The notes under the pieces are model-generated. The model saw only the letters and a program-made list of their open reading frames with translations, made no database searches and was not told the origin of the DNA. A stretch of 64,000 nt of DNA. Source: Trissonchulus latispiculum (Eukaryota > Nematoda > Enoplea > Enoplida > Ironidae). Made by a program: the position numbers and the translations under genes. Below, in pieces: positions 1 to 12,200 of this stretch. Each line of letters begins with the position of its first letter. The first letter of the stretch is position 1. The stretch spans positions 52,939 through 116,938 of the forward strand of contig JASAND010030294.1 of the NCBI GenBank assembly GCA_030248195.1, in the 5' to 3' direction.

Positions 1-222
1 TACAGAAACATCCCGAATTTTTGTTAGTACTTGACATACAGAACTCTAGCCGAGAAACCTAGGATTTGATATAGCGACGCTTAGTCCTCCGAAATCCAAA
101 CATTTTAGAGAAAATTACTATATTCTCAATCTTCTTCAGTACTTTACTTGAAGGTTGTTCATCAAAATTACTAAGTACAACGTACAACAAAAGCATTCAT
201 TTCAGAGTAGACAACATTTTTA

Positions 223-1176
223 GGTGCTGGTTTCCTTTCTGTATTTTTTACTCTTACGGCTGTATAATACGGCGGCTTAATCCTATACCAAACTAGCTGA
301 AACTTACGGAACTCATTTTCATGATCATTAACAATCTGGGACCAGTCCCGCTTTTTTAGGTGAGAAGATATGAACTTTTCTGGTCTTATTCACTAAGTAG
401 GCAGCAGTTGATTGTTATGGAAGGAAGGACAGAGGACACAAAAATGACATTTTGGCTTTTATAACCTGTCTTTAGTTGTTAACTCAATATAAACCAAAAA
501 CGGTCTTGGGAGTCAAAAATTGCCACTTTTGAGGAAATCAGTTTATTCGAATTACTGCCACATGTTAACGACAGTGTTGAATAATTTTACTTTCACTGTC
601 TAAATCACATATTTTTATCAACGATTATTAATTTAAGTTAATTGTTTTAAGCTGTATATAGATTTGATCGGAAATAATTTGTGACAAACTGCGATTATTT
701 TGTTTTGAACACCGATTTCTCAAAAAGCTTTTAGAAAGATTTTATGGGTGAATGAATAGTCGCACTTTTGCGGAGGGACGTTTCTCTTGGTTTCGGCTGA
801 AACGTGTTTCTCTCGAGAAAACAACTCAATGCAAATTTGCGAAATTTAGTGTCGCCGTACATTTTGCGGATTTTCTGAACCATTAACCACTAAGCCAAAT
901 CCAAACAAACGTCCCTCGACCCACATGTCGTACTTAGAGTAGCACAACAATAATTTTTCACCGATGCTGCAGTTTTGAGAGATAGATGCTTAAAACCGAT
1001 GCTCTCAGAAAAGTCAATTAACTTCGAACAGCCAGTTGAGTATAATGAGTAATGTAGAATGAACTCATTATATATAAGCTTTCAAATGAGGTATATAAAT
1101 CAAATACCAAAATCTAAGAAAAAAGAAGAAGAAGAAGAAACTTTAAGAAATCGCTTCATAAAAGGAAACCAGCACC
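223..1176. mobile_element. PIF/Harbinger-like MITE with TTA target duplication
   Basis: A perfect 16-bp terminal inverted repeat GGTGCTGGTTTCCTTT (223-238) is matched by its reverse complement at 1161-1176. TTA flanks both sides (220-222 and 1177-1179), the 3-bp duplication expected of PIF/Harbinger transposons, whose TIRs usually begin with GG. The 954-bp interior has no transposase-like ORF, so it is non-autonomous. Superfamily assignment rests on the TSD length and TIR start only. Confidence 0.7.
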
Positions 1177-2416
1177 TTAAACGAATTAAAAATTAAACTT
1201 GTTTTGAATTCTTTGAATTTGAATTGAATTCTGATTCTCAAAACCTAATCAACATTTTCGGAAATATGTAAATTCTTTGGAAAGAGTATTTTCTCGAATT
1301 TCAAGGATACTTTTCCAGTCACGAGCAGGTATGTAGGCTTATTAAAACAAGATATTGTCTCAAAATCAAGACAAAATTTTGATTTCAAGATGAAGCTGTG
1401 GCAACGTTGTTCAAACTTAAAAATTTCGATTTCGATTCCTCCAAATTTGCGTGAGGTGGATGCCAGCGAGTATGAGGTTGATTAGGATGGCAAATTAAAG
1501 CTGTGCGTTGGTTGCTGATTTCGGTCTCACAAGCGACACTAGGCTAGCCAAGCATTCGTTCACAGTTCATATGAAGTTAAACCTTGAAACATTTGCTGTC
1601 GTCCGAGGTTCTGAGTGTTCTGAGGCGATATATACACAATTGCTCCCAAGCTTGAGTGATTTTTCACCGTGTTAGTGAGATTTTCACCGTATTAACAAAC
1701 AGAATGTGAAAGTTGAGAAAACAGCGTTTTTGACAAAATTGCCAAGTCCTGGAGAAAGTGTCAACCGAAAGAAAGCTCTAGCGTGTGTACAACTTTAGAA
1801 GCCATTTCTGTAACATTTGCTGACATTTCAGGAGTAAAGCAGACATTTATATTCGGAAATCTTGTTTTGCGTAGTCCGAAAACGGTATGAATTCTGAATT
1901 TAAAGATTTGCCAAGCACTCCATAATCGACTTAATTAATTTCACCAAGTAGTCAGCTGTACTCTACCTTATGTGCTTAATAGGCGAGCGGAATTTTAAAT
2001 GCAGTTTAAAACAATACATAGAGTCTTAACGTTACTCAATGTTTCACACATATCGGAGTCATATTTGAAGAAAGGCTTAAATAGAACATCAGCAGCCGTT
2101 TTTGAAATCGTATGAAGTATGAACACTCCTATCAAAATATGTGAAATTCAGCAAAATTGGAAAATATGTAAAAATGTACTATAAAGGTATATAACTCCAC
2201 CCTTCATAGCCGAGCGTATGTAAGCATTAGAAAATCGCAATGTTAAATTAATCCATGTGTGCAAGCATTGCTGATTAATTCGCATTCGCAACTGATTAAT
2301 GTTATAGTAATAATCTATTGATTGTTATTCGTCTAATACAATGAGCAATTAACTCCCGAATATACATGTTAAAAACAATTTGGAACTCATTGTTGTAAAA
2401 ATATTACAGACTGTAA

Positions 2417-3921
2417 CAGTGTTGGGGCGGGCCGCGGGTACCCGCGGGGCGGGGCGGGGCGGGCCAAAAATTAGTACCCGCTGTGGCCCGCGTGGGCCGA
2501 TGCGGGCCAATTTTTTGTGAGACAAGATAAGAAAGTTTGAATTTTTGACGAATTCTAGCATTATAATGGAACTTTTCCTCATTGAAATATATTTTGTCTT
2601 CCTTTCCCCACTTCTCTTGTTCTTACTTCTTATAATTTTGAATATTACTCATTTAGCATTTTCTGTAGCTAATAAGTGGCGCTTGGTCTTGGTGGACTCG
2701 ATTTGTTCAAATTGAAAACATATGTTTACGATCTTTGTCTGCTCTTGCCACCTTAGTCCGTGCCGTATTACCCTATTTTTTAATAGTTATCAATTTATCA
2801 GCGTTGGTTGGTTGATCGTCCCTTTAGAGCGTCGTTTTTAAACGAAGTAGTTATCTCAAATTTCAGAATTGGAAAGAGACCGAGCTTTGCTTACAAGGAA
2901 ACATTTTACTGGCGACATAAAACAAGCAAAGGTATTTTCCAGCTTTTCAGACAGACCAGTTAAATTACAGACTGACAGTCTTTAAACACCGATTTCTCCT
3001 TTGACTTGACCATTGAGAATTTTGTGTGTACATAACACGTTAACATAGCAAATTTTAGATTTTTAAATTTGCTTAATTTCTGCACTTTAAGCATATTATC
3101 ACATAGAAAACGTTTTATTGGGTTTAAAGCCAACCGGACCCATCTTAGTCAACAATTGGCCATTTGACGAAATTGAAACTTTGGTTGAATTTTAAACACC
3201 TGGACACCTGGACAACACATAGAAAGATAAAATTTATACCGATAAAATAGAAAGGTAAAATTTATACCGAATTGACCAGGAGGCTCTACTGAGCTAAGAA
3301 TTGCATGAATTTTCCTTTTGCTGCTACAAAAAATTTATCTTGAAATTTGGGTCTTTTCTCGCACATGGAGTTTTCCCCACCGAGTCTAGATCATCCCCAG
3401 GTCGCACCACAGGCAGGCACTACAGTCAAATCGCACATGCCACTGCAAAGTTTAAGACATATCCTCTGCGTAACTGTAACTGTAATTCGTTTTGGGCAAT
3501 GTTTTCCAGTAGTATAGGATTTCACTCCAAAATTCACCGAAATTTTCAAAGTTTCAAAAAATAGCTGAGGAGCAGCGGGGGGCTACAATAATACAGTTGC
3601 TAGGCCAAAATTCTTACATTAGAAGTCAATAAAAATTTGAAAAACGCACGACTGCAACTATATGAATGCTTTTGAAAACAACAATCGCGCTTATATGGCA
3701 GTTTCTATGGAAAAAAAACGTCGAATATCAATGAAAGTAGCAATTATTTAATGCTATGTTGCTTGCATAACCTAAATTTAGTTGCGGGTCGCCGCGGGCC
3801 GAATTTTATTGATGCGGGCCGCGGGCCGGCCCTGCGCGGGCCGGCCCTGCGCGGGCCAAAAATCTGAGCGCGGGCTGCGGGGCGGGTGCGGGCCGCAAAT
3901 TTCGGCCCGCGTCCAACACTG
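2417..3921. mobile_element. hAT-like non-autonomous element, GGCCC-rich ends
   Basis: Ends are CAGTGTTGG (2417-2425) and CCAACACTG (3913-3921), flanked by an exact 8-bp duplication GACTGTAA (2409-2416 and 3922-3929). An 8-bp TSD and a CAGNG start are hAT hallmarks. Just inside both ends lie dense GGGCC/GGCCCGC repeats (2426-2510 and 3784-3912). The middle is AT-rich and non-coding. The short ORFs at 2349-2582 (minus) and 3301-3564 look spurious. Confidence 0.85.
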
Positions 3922-4084
3922 GACTGTAATAATATGCGCAGTTAAATCATAGTATAGATGTTAGTTAACGTTGCATTATCATCACTCACTCACTAAATGT
4001 TCACAATTTACAACTGCAGCATCAATAAGTGAAATCAATATTAATGGAATAGAAACTAGAGAATAGAGATGTGAGCTTTATTGT

Positions 4085-4350
4085 ATTCATAAAATAAGGA
4101 TTAAACTGGCGGATTAAATGGATTAACTTAAACAGATTAACTTAAACGGATTAAAAGTGTATTCATAAAATACGGATTAAACTACTTAAACTACTTAATT
4201 AAATCCGTTTAAGTTAATCCGTTTAAGTCGTGGCTCAGTTTAATCCGTTAAAGTAGTTTAATCCGTGGTTTTATGAATACGTGTTTTTAATCTGTTTAAG
4301 CCATTTAAGTTAATCCGTTTAAGTTAATCCGTTTAATCTTTTTATGAAAA
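4085..4350. repeat. foldback repeat made of GTTTAAGTTAATCC-type units
   Basis: The left arm has GGATTAAAC / GGATTAACTTAAAC units and the right arm their reverse complements (GTTTAAGTTAATCC). Both ends contain TTCATAAAA or its complement (TATTCATAAAAT near 4084, TTTTTATGAAAA near 4339). This is a 270-bp foldback MITE candidate in the spectrin intron. No clear target duplication was found, so the boundaries are approximate. Confidence 0.55.
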
Positions 4351-4503
4351 GGCCCTAAGGTTAGATGGTTGGCCTTTTCTTGTCACTGGAGTTTTAAATT
4401 TTGTTTCGCGACGCGTCTAATGTCTAAGTTGAAATAAGGTTTGTTGCGTGCACACATTTAATTTAGTTTTCCATTATGCGAAATAATTTTTTCTTGTTTT
4501 CAG

Positions 4504-7500
4504 ATAGCCTGGAAAAGTTGCTCCAGGCTTGGACTAGACTGTTGACCACCTCTCAGAACAGTCGAACACTGCTCAGCAAAACTCATGCAATTCAGCGATT
4601 CCTCCACATTGTGGAAGACAATGAACGCTGGGGTCGTGAGATGCGAGCCAAACTGACGGCTTACAACACCCCCTCCAATATGGCTGAAGTCCAACGCCTA
4701 TTGGATGCGCATGCGGAAAAGAAGGCAGAGATAAAGGGTCGGCTGGATTCCTTTGATGCCGTCAAAGATGCTTCCGACCGATTGATAAGAGTAGGTTTTT
4801 GATGGGTATTTGTCGTATATTGTTTCAGTTAGTCACTTATCCTGTGAATTGATGTTATGTTTCTTGTGAGTTTATCGCGGCGAGAAAACGTATGAAACTA
4901 AGGGGCTGCTTCTGAATGTAGCTATGTTAACATTAGAAAGTTATACAACAGTTTGATCACATGGAAATTGGCATAATGCTACTTCTTCAGTTAGTTACCT
5001 ATTTTTACAAGAGCATAGGCTTCTAGTCGAAAATGTGTCATAGATTGCATTATCAGTCTCTGCATGATTACGTCCTCGTTTGTGTCTGTAGGATCAGCCT
5101 GAAAGAAAGGATGAAATAGTTGCTGCTCAAAATCGTCTGAACACTGTCAAGGAGGACATAACTGGCCTGCTGCAACAGGAGGCGCTGAAATTACAGCATT
5201 TCAATGATCTCCAAGGTTTTAATGAAGAGGTATGGTATAGTCTGACCTGAATTGTATTGTCCTCAGTTCCTGTATTTAGGGTACTTTTAGGGATTTTTCT
5301 CAGGAGGGGTTATTCCGGGCCCGAGGTGGGGACGAAATTTTCGGGAGGATTTTGGTGGTAAAGATCCAAGATCAGTAGTATTTTAGCGTAATTTACGTGA
5401 AGAAACACAAGATGAGTTTGGGCTGAAAATAGACATTTTAAGTAATTAAAAGTAATTGGCGAAGCTTAAAAAATGGGAAAAAACGAAACTGGGATTTTCT
5501 ACGGAGACCGCCAGACGGTTTGAAGACAAGAAGAAGAAAAAGCTTAAAAATGGCTTTTTTTCGAAGAGGAGCCCTGGAACACCTGGAGGGATGATTTCAA
5601 TGGGGGCGGCCCCCTCCCCTGTAAAAATGTCCTGGCAATACGGTCTCGTCTGTTTTTGTAACTTTGTCTTTTGAGTCGAGATGGCCGAGTGGTCTAAGGC
5701 GCTGGTCAGAAGTTCCGATCGTACGGTCGGTGGTTCGATCCCCAGAAGCTACAAAGCCTTCTAGACTCTAGCTAACCCAGCTATCAATTCTTAACTGGTC
5801 GGTAAATGGGTATCACTACGGTGGGAAGGTAACAGGATTCTGTGCAGAAGGGCCGGGCCCCCTTCCAAGGATGCAGTCATCATTTGAGGTGACGCTCCTG
5901 GCTATACGGCTGAGAATCCGGGGATGAGCACCGGCACCCCATGTCCTGTGGCAGGACGGAGATATCTCCTGGGGTAAACTCTTACCTTTACCTTTGCCTT
6001 GTCTTTTGGTGTAACTTAAAGGTCAGTGTTGAAGCTGGAGTAGCAGTCTAATCTAATCTAACTGGAAATTGCGTCAATGTGTTTGTTTATGAAAGTAAAA
6101 ATATCACTGCTCTAATTATTTATCTCGCCTTCTTCTGCAGGCCTCAAAGGTAGAAAATTGGCTGGCAAATAAGGAACGATTTTTGGCCAACGAAGATTTG
6201 GGTGACTCCCTGAACGGCGTTGAGATTCTGCTGAAGAAGCATGACGGTTTCGAGCGAACACTGCAGCCCCTGCCGGACAAGGTCTCGGCCTTGCAGGCCC
6301 TGGCTCAGCAGCTGATCCGGAAAAATCCGGATGGCCGGGATCTGGTCGAGAAACGACTGGGCGCCATTGAGCAGCGAAGTCAGGCTTTGCGAGCTCGCAA
6401 TGAGCAACGGCGACACCTGCTGGAAGATTCTAAAAAACTGCACATGTTCTTGAAACGCTGTTATGAACTGATGAACTGGATCAACACGAAGCTTCAGGTA
6501 ATCTATAAAGTGTAATATAATTATGCAAACAGAAATCTTACAACTCCGTAGACAATTCACAGGAAAGTGTGGTCGACTCTGTTTCATTGCCCTCTTTCAA
6601 GAGGGCTCTCTGTGAAGCACTGTTTGATGTTAGGCGTGCAGTGATTAATGTTCCACTTGTTTTTTTAAGTTTTGTTAAGCTTATTGAATTCAATTGAATT
6701 GAATTATCACTTGCCGTTATCTGGTCCGTGTTTTGCTGGAATTAAACTTTGCCCTCACAAAACTCCTAATAACATTTGTCTACGTCTTGATATAAATAAA
6801 TTCGGAAACTTTCGTTTGTCGGAGGTGAAGTACCGTTTCCATTGTTTCCACTGGAGGGATCTTGTTTGAAGTTTAAATTTCATTTTAAAATTTTTCATGT
6901 AAATGGTCATAAAACATTTTGGCAGTCATTTCGCTTGTTGCTTTTATAAGTTACGTAATACTTCTGTGGCCACCTGTTTTGAATCGTTCGCCATTGATTC
7001 TTGTCAAACGGTCCAAAATGTAATTTAAATTTAAAGTTTGTTGTTTTTATTTAGATTGCTTATGACGAATCCTACTGTGATCAAACCAATCTTCAGAGCA
7101 AAGTTCAGAAGCATACGGCCTTTGAATCTGAACTGAAGGCGAGCGAGGAACGGGTTCAAGCCCTAAATACTGAAGGAAATGATCTGATCTCAAATGGTCA
7201 CTATGCTAGTGATCAGGTTCAGGCACAACTGAAAGGTAAAAATGTTTATGTAAAATATAAAATGTAAATGTAATGTAAAAATGTTTATTCGCTCCAGTAC
7301 GTTATAGTGTCTTTTATTTGAGGCTGTGTAGCCGTTTTTTATTTTTTTTGATCACGTAGGGATGATTAATCGGATAAATGTCCGAGTTTAGAATCAGTAT
7401 AATCAAGAACGGTAATTAAACATGCTGAATTTTGGAGGGCTGTTTTAGAAATTAATGACGGCTGGGATGAGCTGCGTTCAGCTTCCAGACTAAAAAATGG

Positions 7501-9266
7501 TCGTCTAAATGAGGCCTATGATGCCTATCAGTTCTCTCGGCGCCTGGAGGACATGGACCGTTGGATTGATGGAGTGGAATCCAGTCTGGCTTCGGAGGAT
7601 CATGGAAAGGACCTGCCGCAGACTCAGTACCTTCTGCAGCGTCATGAGGATCTCCAGCGAGATATTGGCGATAGGAAGAAGCAGGTGAGCTGCTCCCTGA
7701 TAAATCTTTAGAGAAGACAAGTCTTTAGAAAAGTTATTAGATTGCAGGAGAATTTATTTTCCCCCGCACACAGAAATGAAGTTATCACAGTTTTTGCATC
7801 TATTGGAATTAATTTTATTGTTCCACTTGTTTTTAGGTTCATGAGTGTCTGAATGCTGCCAATGACTTTGTTGAACGCAAACACTTTTTGGCAAATGAAC
7901 TGAGTTCAAAGGTTCAGACGGTTTCTGAACGATTCGATGCTTTACATGTAAGTGAATTAGTGGAATTGGTTGCGGTATAATATTTGTTATGAAGACCTAC
8001 GTATATCTTATTTTTAATTGTTTTTGTTTTTAATTGGCATTGTTTTTAATCAGGTGTTTTTCAAATCTGAGCTCATAAAACTGCCTGGATTTTCTTAGTT
8101 TAATTTTTTAATTTAAATTTTCCTTGTCAATATTTTTAGGAACCTTGCCAGATTAGAGCTGAAAACCTAAAAGAAGCCTTAGCCCTTCACAAATGGCACC
8201 GTGAGGCTGAGGAAGAAAGTGCCTGGATTCGAGATCGGATGCCACTGGCCCTTTCCTCAAATTTAGGCGATTCTCTGGCGAACGCTCAGCATCTTCATCG
8301 AAAGCATCAGGTTCGTGTCAGCGTGGCTTCAATATTTTTCACTTTTTCGATACATAATACAGGAACGTTTAATTACATATTTGTCTGCTTTTGTGCAATT
8401 TCTTTGTTTTCTGTTGTATAATGTCACATTTTCCTGTTTTAATTTGCATACGTATTTCTGTTACTTGTAGACTTTGGAACAGGACATTGCTGACCACGAG
8501 CCGGTCATCAATGGAGTTCTGGATCAGGCTGACAAGATGATTCGTGATGGCCACTTTGCCTCTGGCAACATTCAGGCTAGACGAACTGAACTGGCTCAGG
8601 AAATGACTACCCTGAGAGAAGCCGCTGGTTCTAGACGACTGAAACTTCAAGACGCAGTTGAATCGCAAAAGGTTAGTAGTTTGATTCAATATAATTGAAG
8701 ATTGCTGTTATACGTTTCATTTTTTAATATCACAGTATTTTTGGAAAATAATGTTGCAGTAAGCCGTCTTTTTATGCTCTATGTTTCTGATTTATGCAGA
8801 TAATCTTTGTTATGAGATGAGGTTAAAACAAGAAGATGCTTTCATTTTTTTAATTCTTTCAGTTTTTCGCATCAGCAGTTGAAGCGGAAGAATGGTTGAA
8901 GGAGCGCCAGCCTTTGGTGAATAGTTCTGATCTTGGAAAAGATGAACTTTCTGTTCACGTAAGTTTATCAAAATATACAAAACTGAAAAAAGTGGCCTCT
9001 GGTGGGATTCGAATTCACGGCTTCTTGATTTCGAAGCTATGTGTTATACATTTAATTTGTTGTTGTGCTTTTTGTTCGTTTGATGCGACACTTTACTTAA
9101 TAGTTTAATGATTTATGAAATTATTTTTCAGAGCTTATCTAAGAAGATGGAACTTCTGGAGAACGATGTTGTGAAGTATCAGGATGAGATCAATCGCCTG
9201 AGGGAACAGTCACAGACCATGGCAGCTAACCAGCATTATGATACACCAAATGTTGTTGCCACACAG
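4504..9266 (+). CDS. beta-spectrin exons: spectrin repeats, first block
   Basis: Ten exons encode helical, charged sequence typical of spectrin repeats, with heptad spacing and repeat-marking Trp contexts: AWTRLL at the first exon, NWLANKE at 6150, RWIDG near 7560, SAWIRDR near 8220 and EEWLKERQ near 8890. Each exon boundary has AG before and GT after (for example TTCTGCAG before 6141 and GTAATC after 6497). Introns are mostly phase 0; the 7235/7449 junction is phase 1. Exons do not follow repeat boundaries, so one repeat often spans two or three exons. The exon at 9132-9266 is followed by the intron that received the LINE. Confidence 0.88.
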
Positions 9267-12200
9267 GTATTTTGGGTCATACAGACTCTTTAACTGTGAA
9301 CTGCTAAACTGAAGTAAATAATTCTCCACCAACGATGGCAGCCTTTCCGTGGTGGTGGAGATATCCCGGTGGACCTCAAGTCCCCATGGATGCCAAAATT
9401 GCCCCAATCCAGGCCTCCCCAACAACGGAGGCCACCTCCTGGAGTATCAGCCTCGGGCCACTCTGGGACGTCCCTGTTCCTCCAACTGTTGCAAGCGACC
9501 CTCCCCTCCTGTCCCGTCGGGTTTTCGGGAAGAGGGCTCTACGCGCCGGCGTGTAGGGCTCTCTTTCTTCTGCTTCTGTTGATCGCCGGCGATATACATC
9601 CGAACCCAGGCCCAACCCAGGTCTATCCTTGTGGCGGATGCACCAAAAATGTCGGGTGGTATTGGACTGTTCTGTGTGGTAAATGCGACCGTTGGTTCCA
9701 CTATCGGTGCGCTAACCTCACGATACCAGAGGTGAAATGGATGTCCTCCCTTCATAGCCCTAACTGGATCTGTTCCCAGTGCTGCACTGCAGCCAGCCAA
9801 AATCCTATCCCCATCCCTCCCCCACTTCCTCCCCCCAGTCAGACTACCCCGCCCTTTCACCCCGCCAAACCGAACAACCATCTCCGTCTGATCCAGTGGA
9901 ATGCAGGCGGGATCTCGCGCAAGAAAACGGAACTGCAGAAGCTTCTTGCTGATTCCCAGGCTGACCTCCTACTTCTGCAAGAATCCCACCTGTCTCAGTC
10001 TGCAGAATGCAAAATCCAGGGGTTCGAAACAAGGCTAAGAGCTAGGCGAAGAGGCCGCATGGGCGCCGATGGCGTTCGTGGCGGTGGACTGCTTGTCGCC
10101 GTTAGGCAGGGCATCAAATTTTCAGTCCTTGAAGATCAGTATCTGAATCCCAACGATGATGTCACCGAACTGCAGTCCGTCGTTGTCTACCCCGGTCATG
10201 ACCAGCGCCAACAGCTGCAACTAACCAACATCTACATTCCACCCGTACGAGCAGCCGCCGATGACAATCGAACTCTGAATTTCGACCCGGCATTTCTCCC
10301 AACCCCTACCCACTCTGTAATCTGCGGTGACCTTAACGGCCACTCGCCTCTGTGGGACAACAATCTTCCCACTAACCAGATGGGAGAAATTTTGGAAGAC
10401 TGGATCCAAACAACGGACCTGTTCGTAGCCAATGACGGTTCTGTCACCAGATGTGACTACAGAACTGGAAGCAGTGGATCCCCAGACATCACCCTTGCTC
10501 ACTCCAGCCTGTTGCAGAAGCTGTCCTGGCAAACGGGTCCCGACCTGGGGTCAGACCATCTACCTATTATCGACATTAACCTTAGCCGCCACAACAGAAC
10601 CCCTACTGCACCTCAGAAATCGACCTGGAACATTAAAAAGGCTGATTGGCGGGCCTTTGCTGACAAGGTTGACTCACTGCTGGTATCCGACCCTATTGAC
10701 CCGGAAGGATCAGTCCACGCCGAATACAAGAAATTCCAGTCTGCTCTGCACAGAGCTGCTGTCGAATCAATCCCCCGTGGATGCTCCGTCAGGCAACCCA
10801 AGCCATGGTGGACCCCAGAAATTGCCGCCAAAGTGGCTGAGCGCCGGGCCGCCAGAGCCCAGGCCCACCTATCTGAAGAGCACCGGGACCAATGGATAGC
10901 TACCTCTAGAGAAACTGCCAACCTCATTGCTGAACGAAAGCAGCAATGGTGGCAGGAATATGCCAGCAACCTCAACCCGTCAACAGACCCGACCAAGCTC
11001 TGGAATACCATCAGTGCCATGGACGGAAGACGACCTCAGGTTTCAGGAGAGGTCATGCAATACGGCGGAAAAACCCTGGTCTCTGACGCAGCGAAAGCAT
11101 CAACATTCTCCAAAATGTACGCCGCAGTCAGCAGAGTCAAGGAAGGCAAAAAAGAACGTGCCTTCATCCGCAAACTGAAAGGTCGACTGCGCACACCCTG
11201 TGGATGCAACCACACCGGCTGCTGCTCTGACTTCACGATTCCGGAATTAAAAGCGGTGCTCAACAGGTTGAAGAAGAAAAGCTCTCCTGGCCCTGATGAA
11301 ATACGAAACGAAATGATCCTCCATCTCAGCGAATACGGCCAGAAGTGCCTACTTACCATCATCAACCTGTCCTGGAGAAGTAAACGTATCCCAGCTGCTT
11401 GGCGCCGTGCTACAATAGTCCCAGTACCCAAAAAGGGAAAAGCCGCCAAGAACCCAGAATCCTACCGACCAATCAGCCTAACGTCCTGTATTGCCAAGAT
11501 TATGGAATCTCTAATCAAGAACAGGATGTATTACGAACTGGAAAAGAATGGATCCATATCCGAGGCTCAGGCAGGATTCAGAACTCACCACAGCACTGAA
11601 GGCCAGGTTATGCGAATAACTCAGTCTGTGGCTGACGGGTTCCACCACAAGCCACCCCTCCGGACTGCCATGGTGCTCATTGACTTTGCCAGAGCATTCG
11701 ATACTGTCTGGAGACCCCGCATCATCCAACGCATACTGGACTCGAACCTTCCGATCTGCTATGCCCGATGGTGCTTTGAGTTTCTATCCGACAGAATAGC
11801 CAGGGCAAAATTCAATGGTGCCACCAGCAGGTATAGGCGGCTCAGAGCCGGCGTACCTCAGGGTGCCGTCATATCCCCTCTCCTGTTCCTGATCTACATC
11901 AACGATCTGGTACAAGCCCTTCCCGAAGGAGTCCATGCTAGCCTTTTCGCTGACGACCTAGCGCTGTGGGTCAGCGACCCCCATATTCCGGCAGCACAGG
12001 CTAAACTCCAGGAAGCTCTGGACCGGCTGGCGGTTTGGACAGCTGAAGCGAAAATGAAGGTGAATGTGGAGAAGTGTGAATCAACCTTGTTCACCTCCGA
12101 TCCACATCAGGCAAAGGAAGAAATCCTGCTTCGCTTCAACCAGGCTCCGATCCCATTCCGGTCCAACCCAAAGTTCCTGGGAATTACCTTCGACCGCCGC

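Larger units (their letters stand above)
1..4503 (+). other. beta-spectrin intron (upstream end outside window)
   Basis: This AT-rich stretch ends in the acceptor TTTTCAG at 4497-4503. Apart from the Harbinger-like MITE, the hAT-like element and a small foldback listed separately, I see no coding signal and no spectrin-like peptide. The stretches 1-222 and 1177-2408 hold nothing I can name. Confidence 0.6.

Noticed and set aside
9001..9040. B-box-like GTGGGATTCGAATTC
   Set aside because: No A box or tRNA fold around it; at best a tiny SINE relic.
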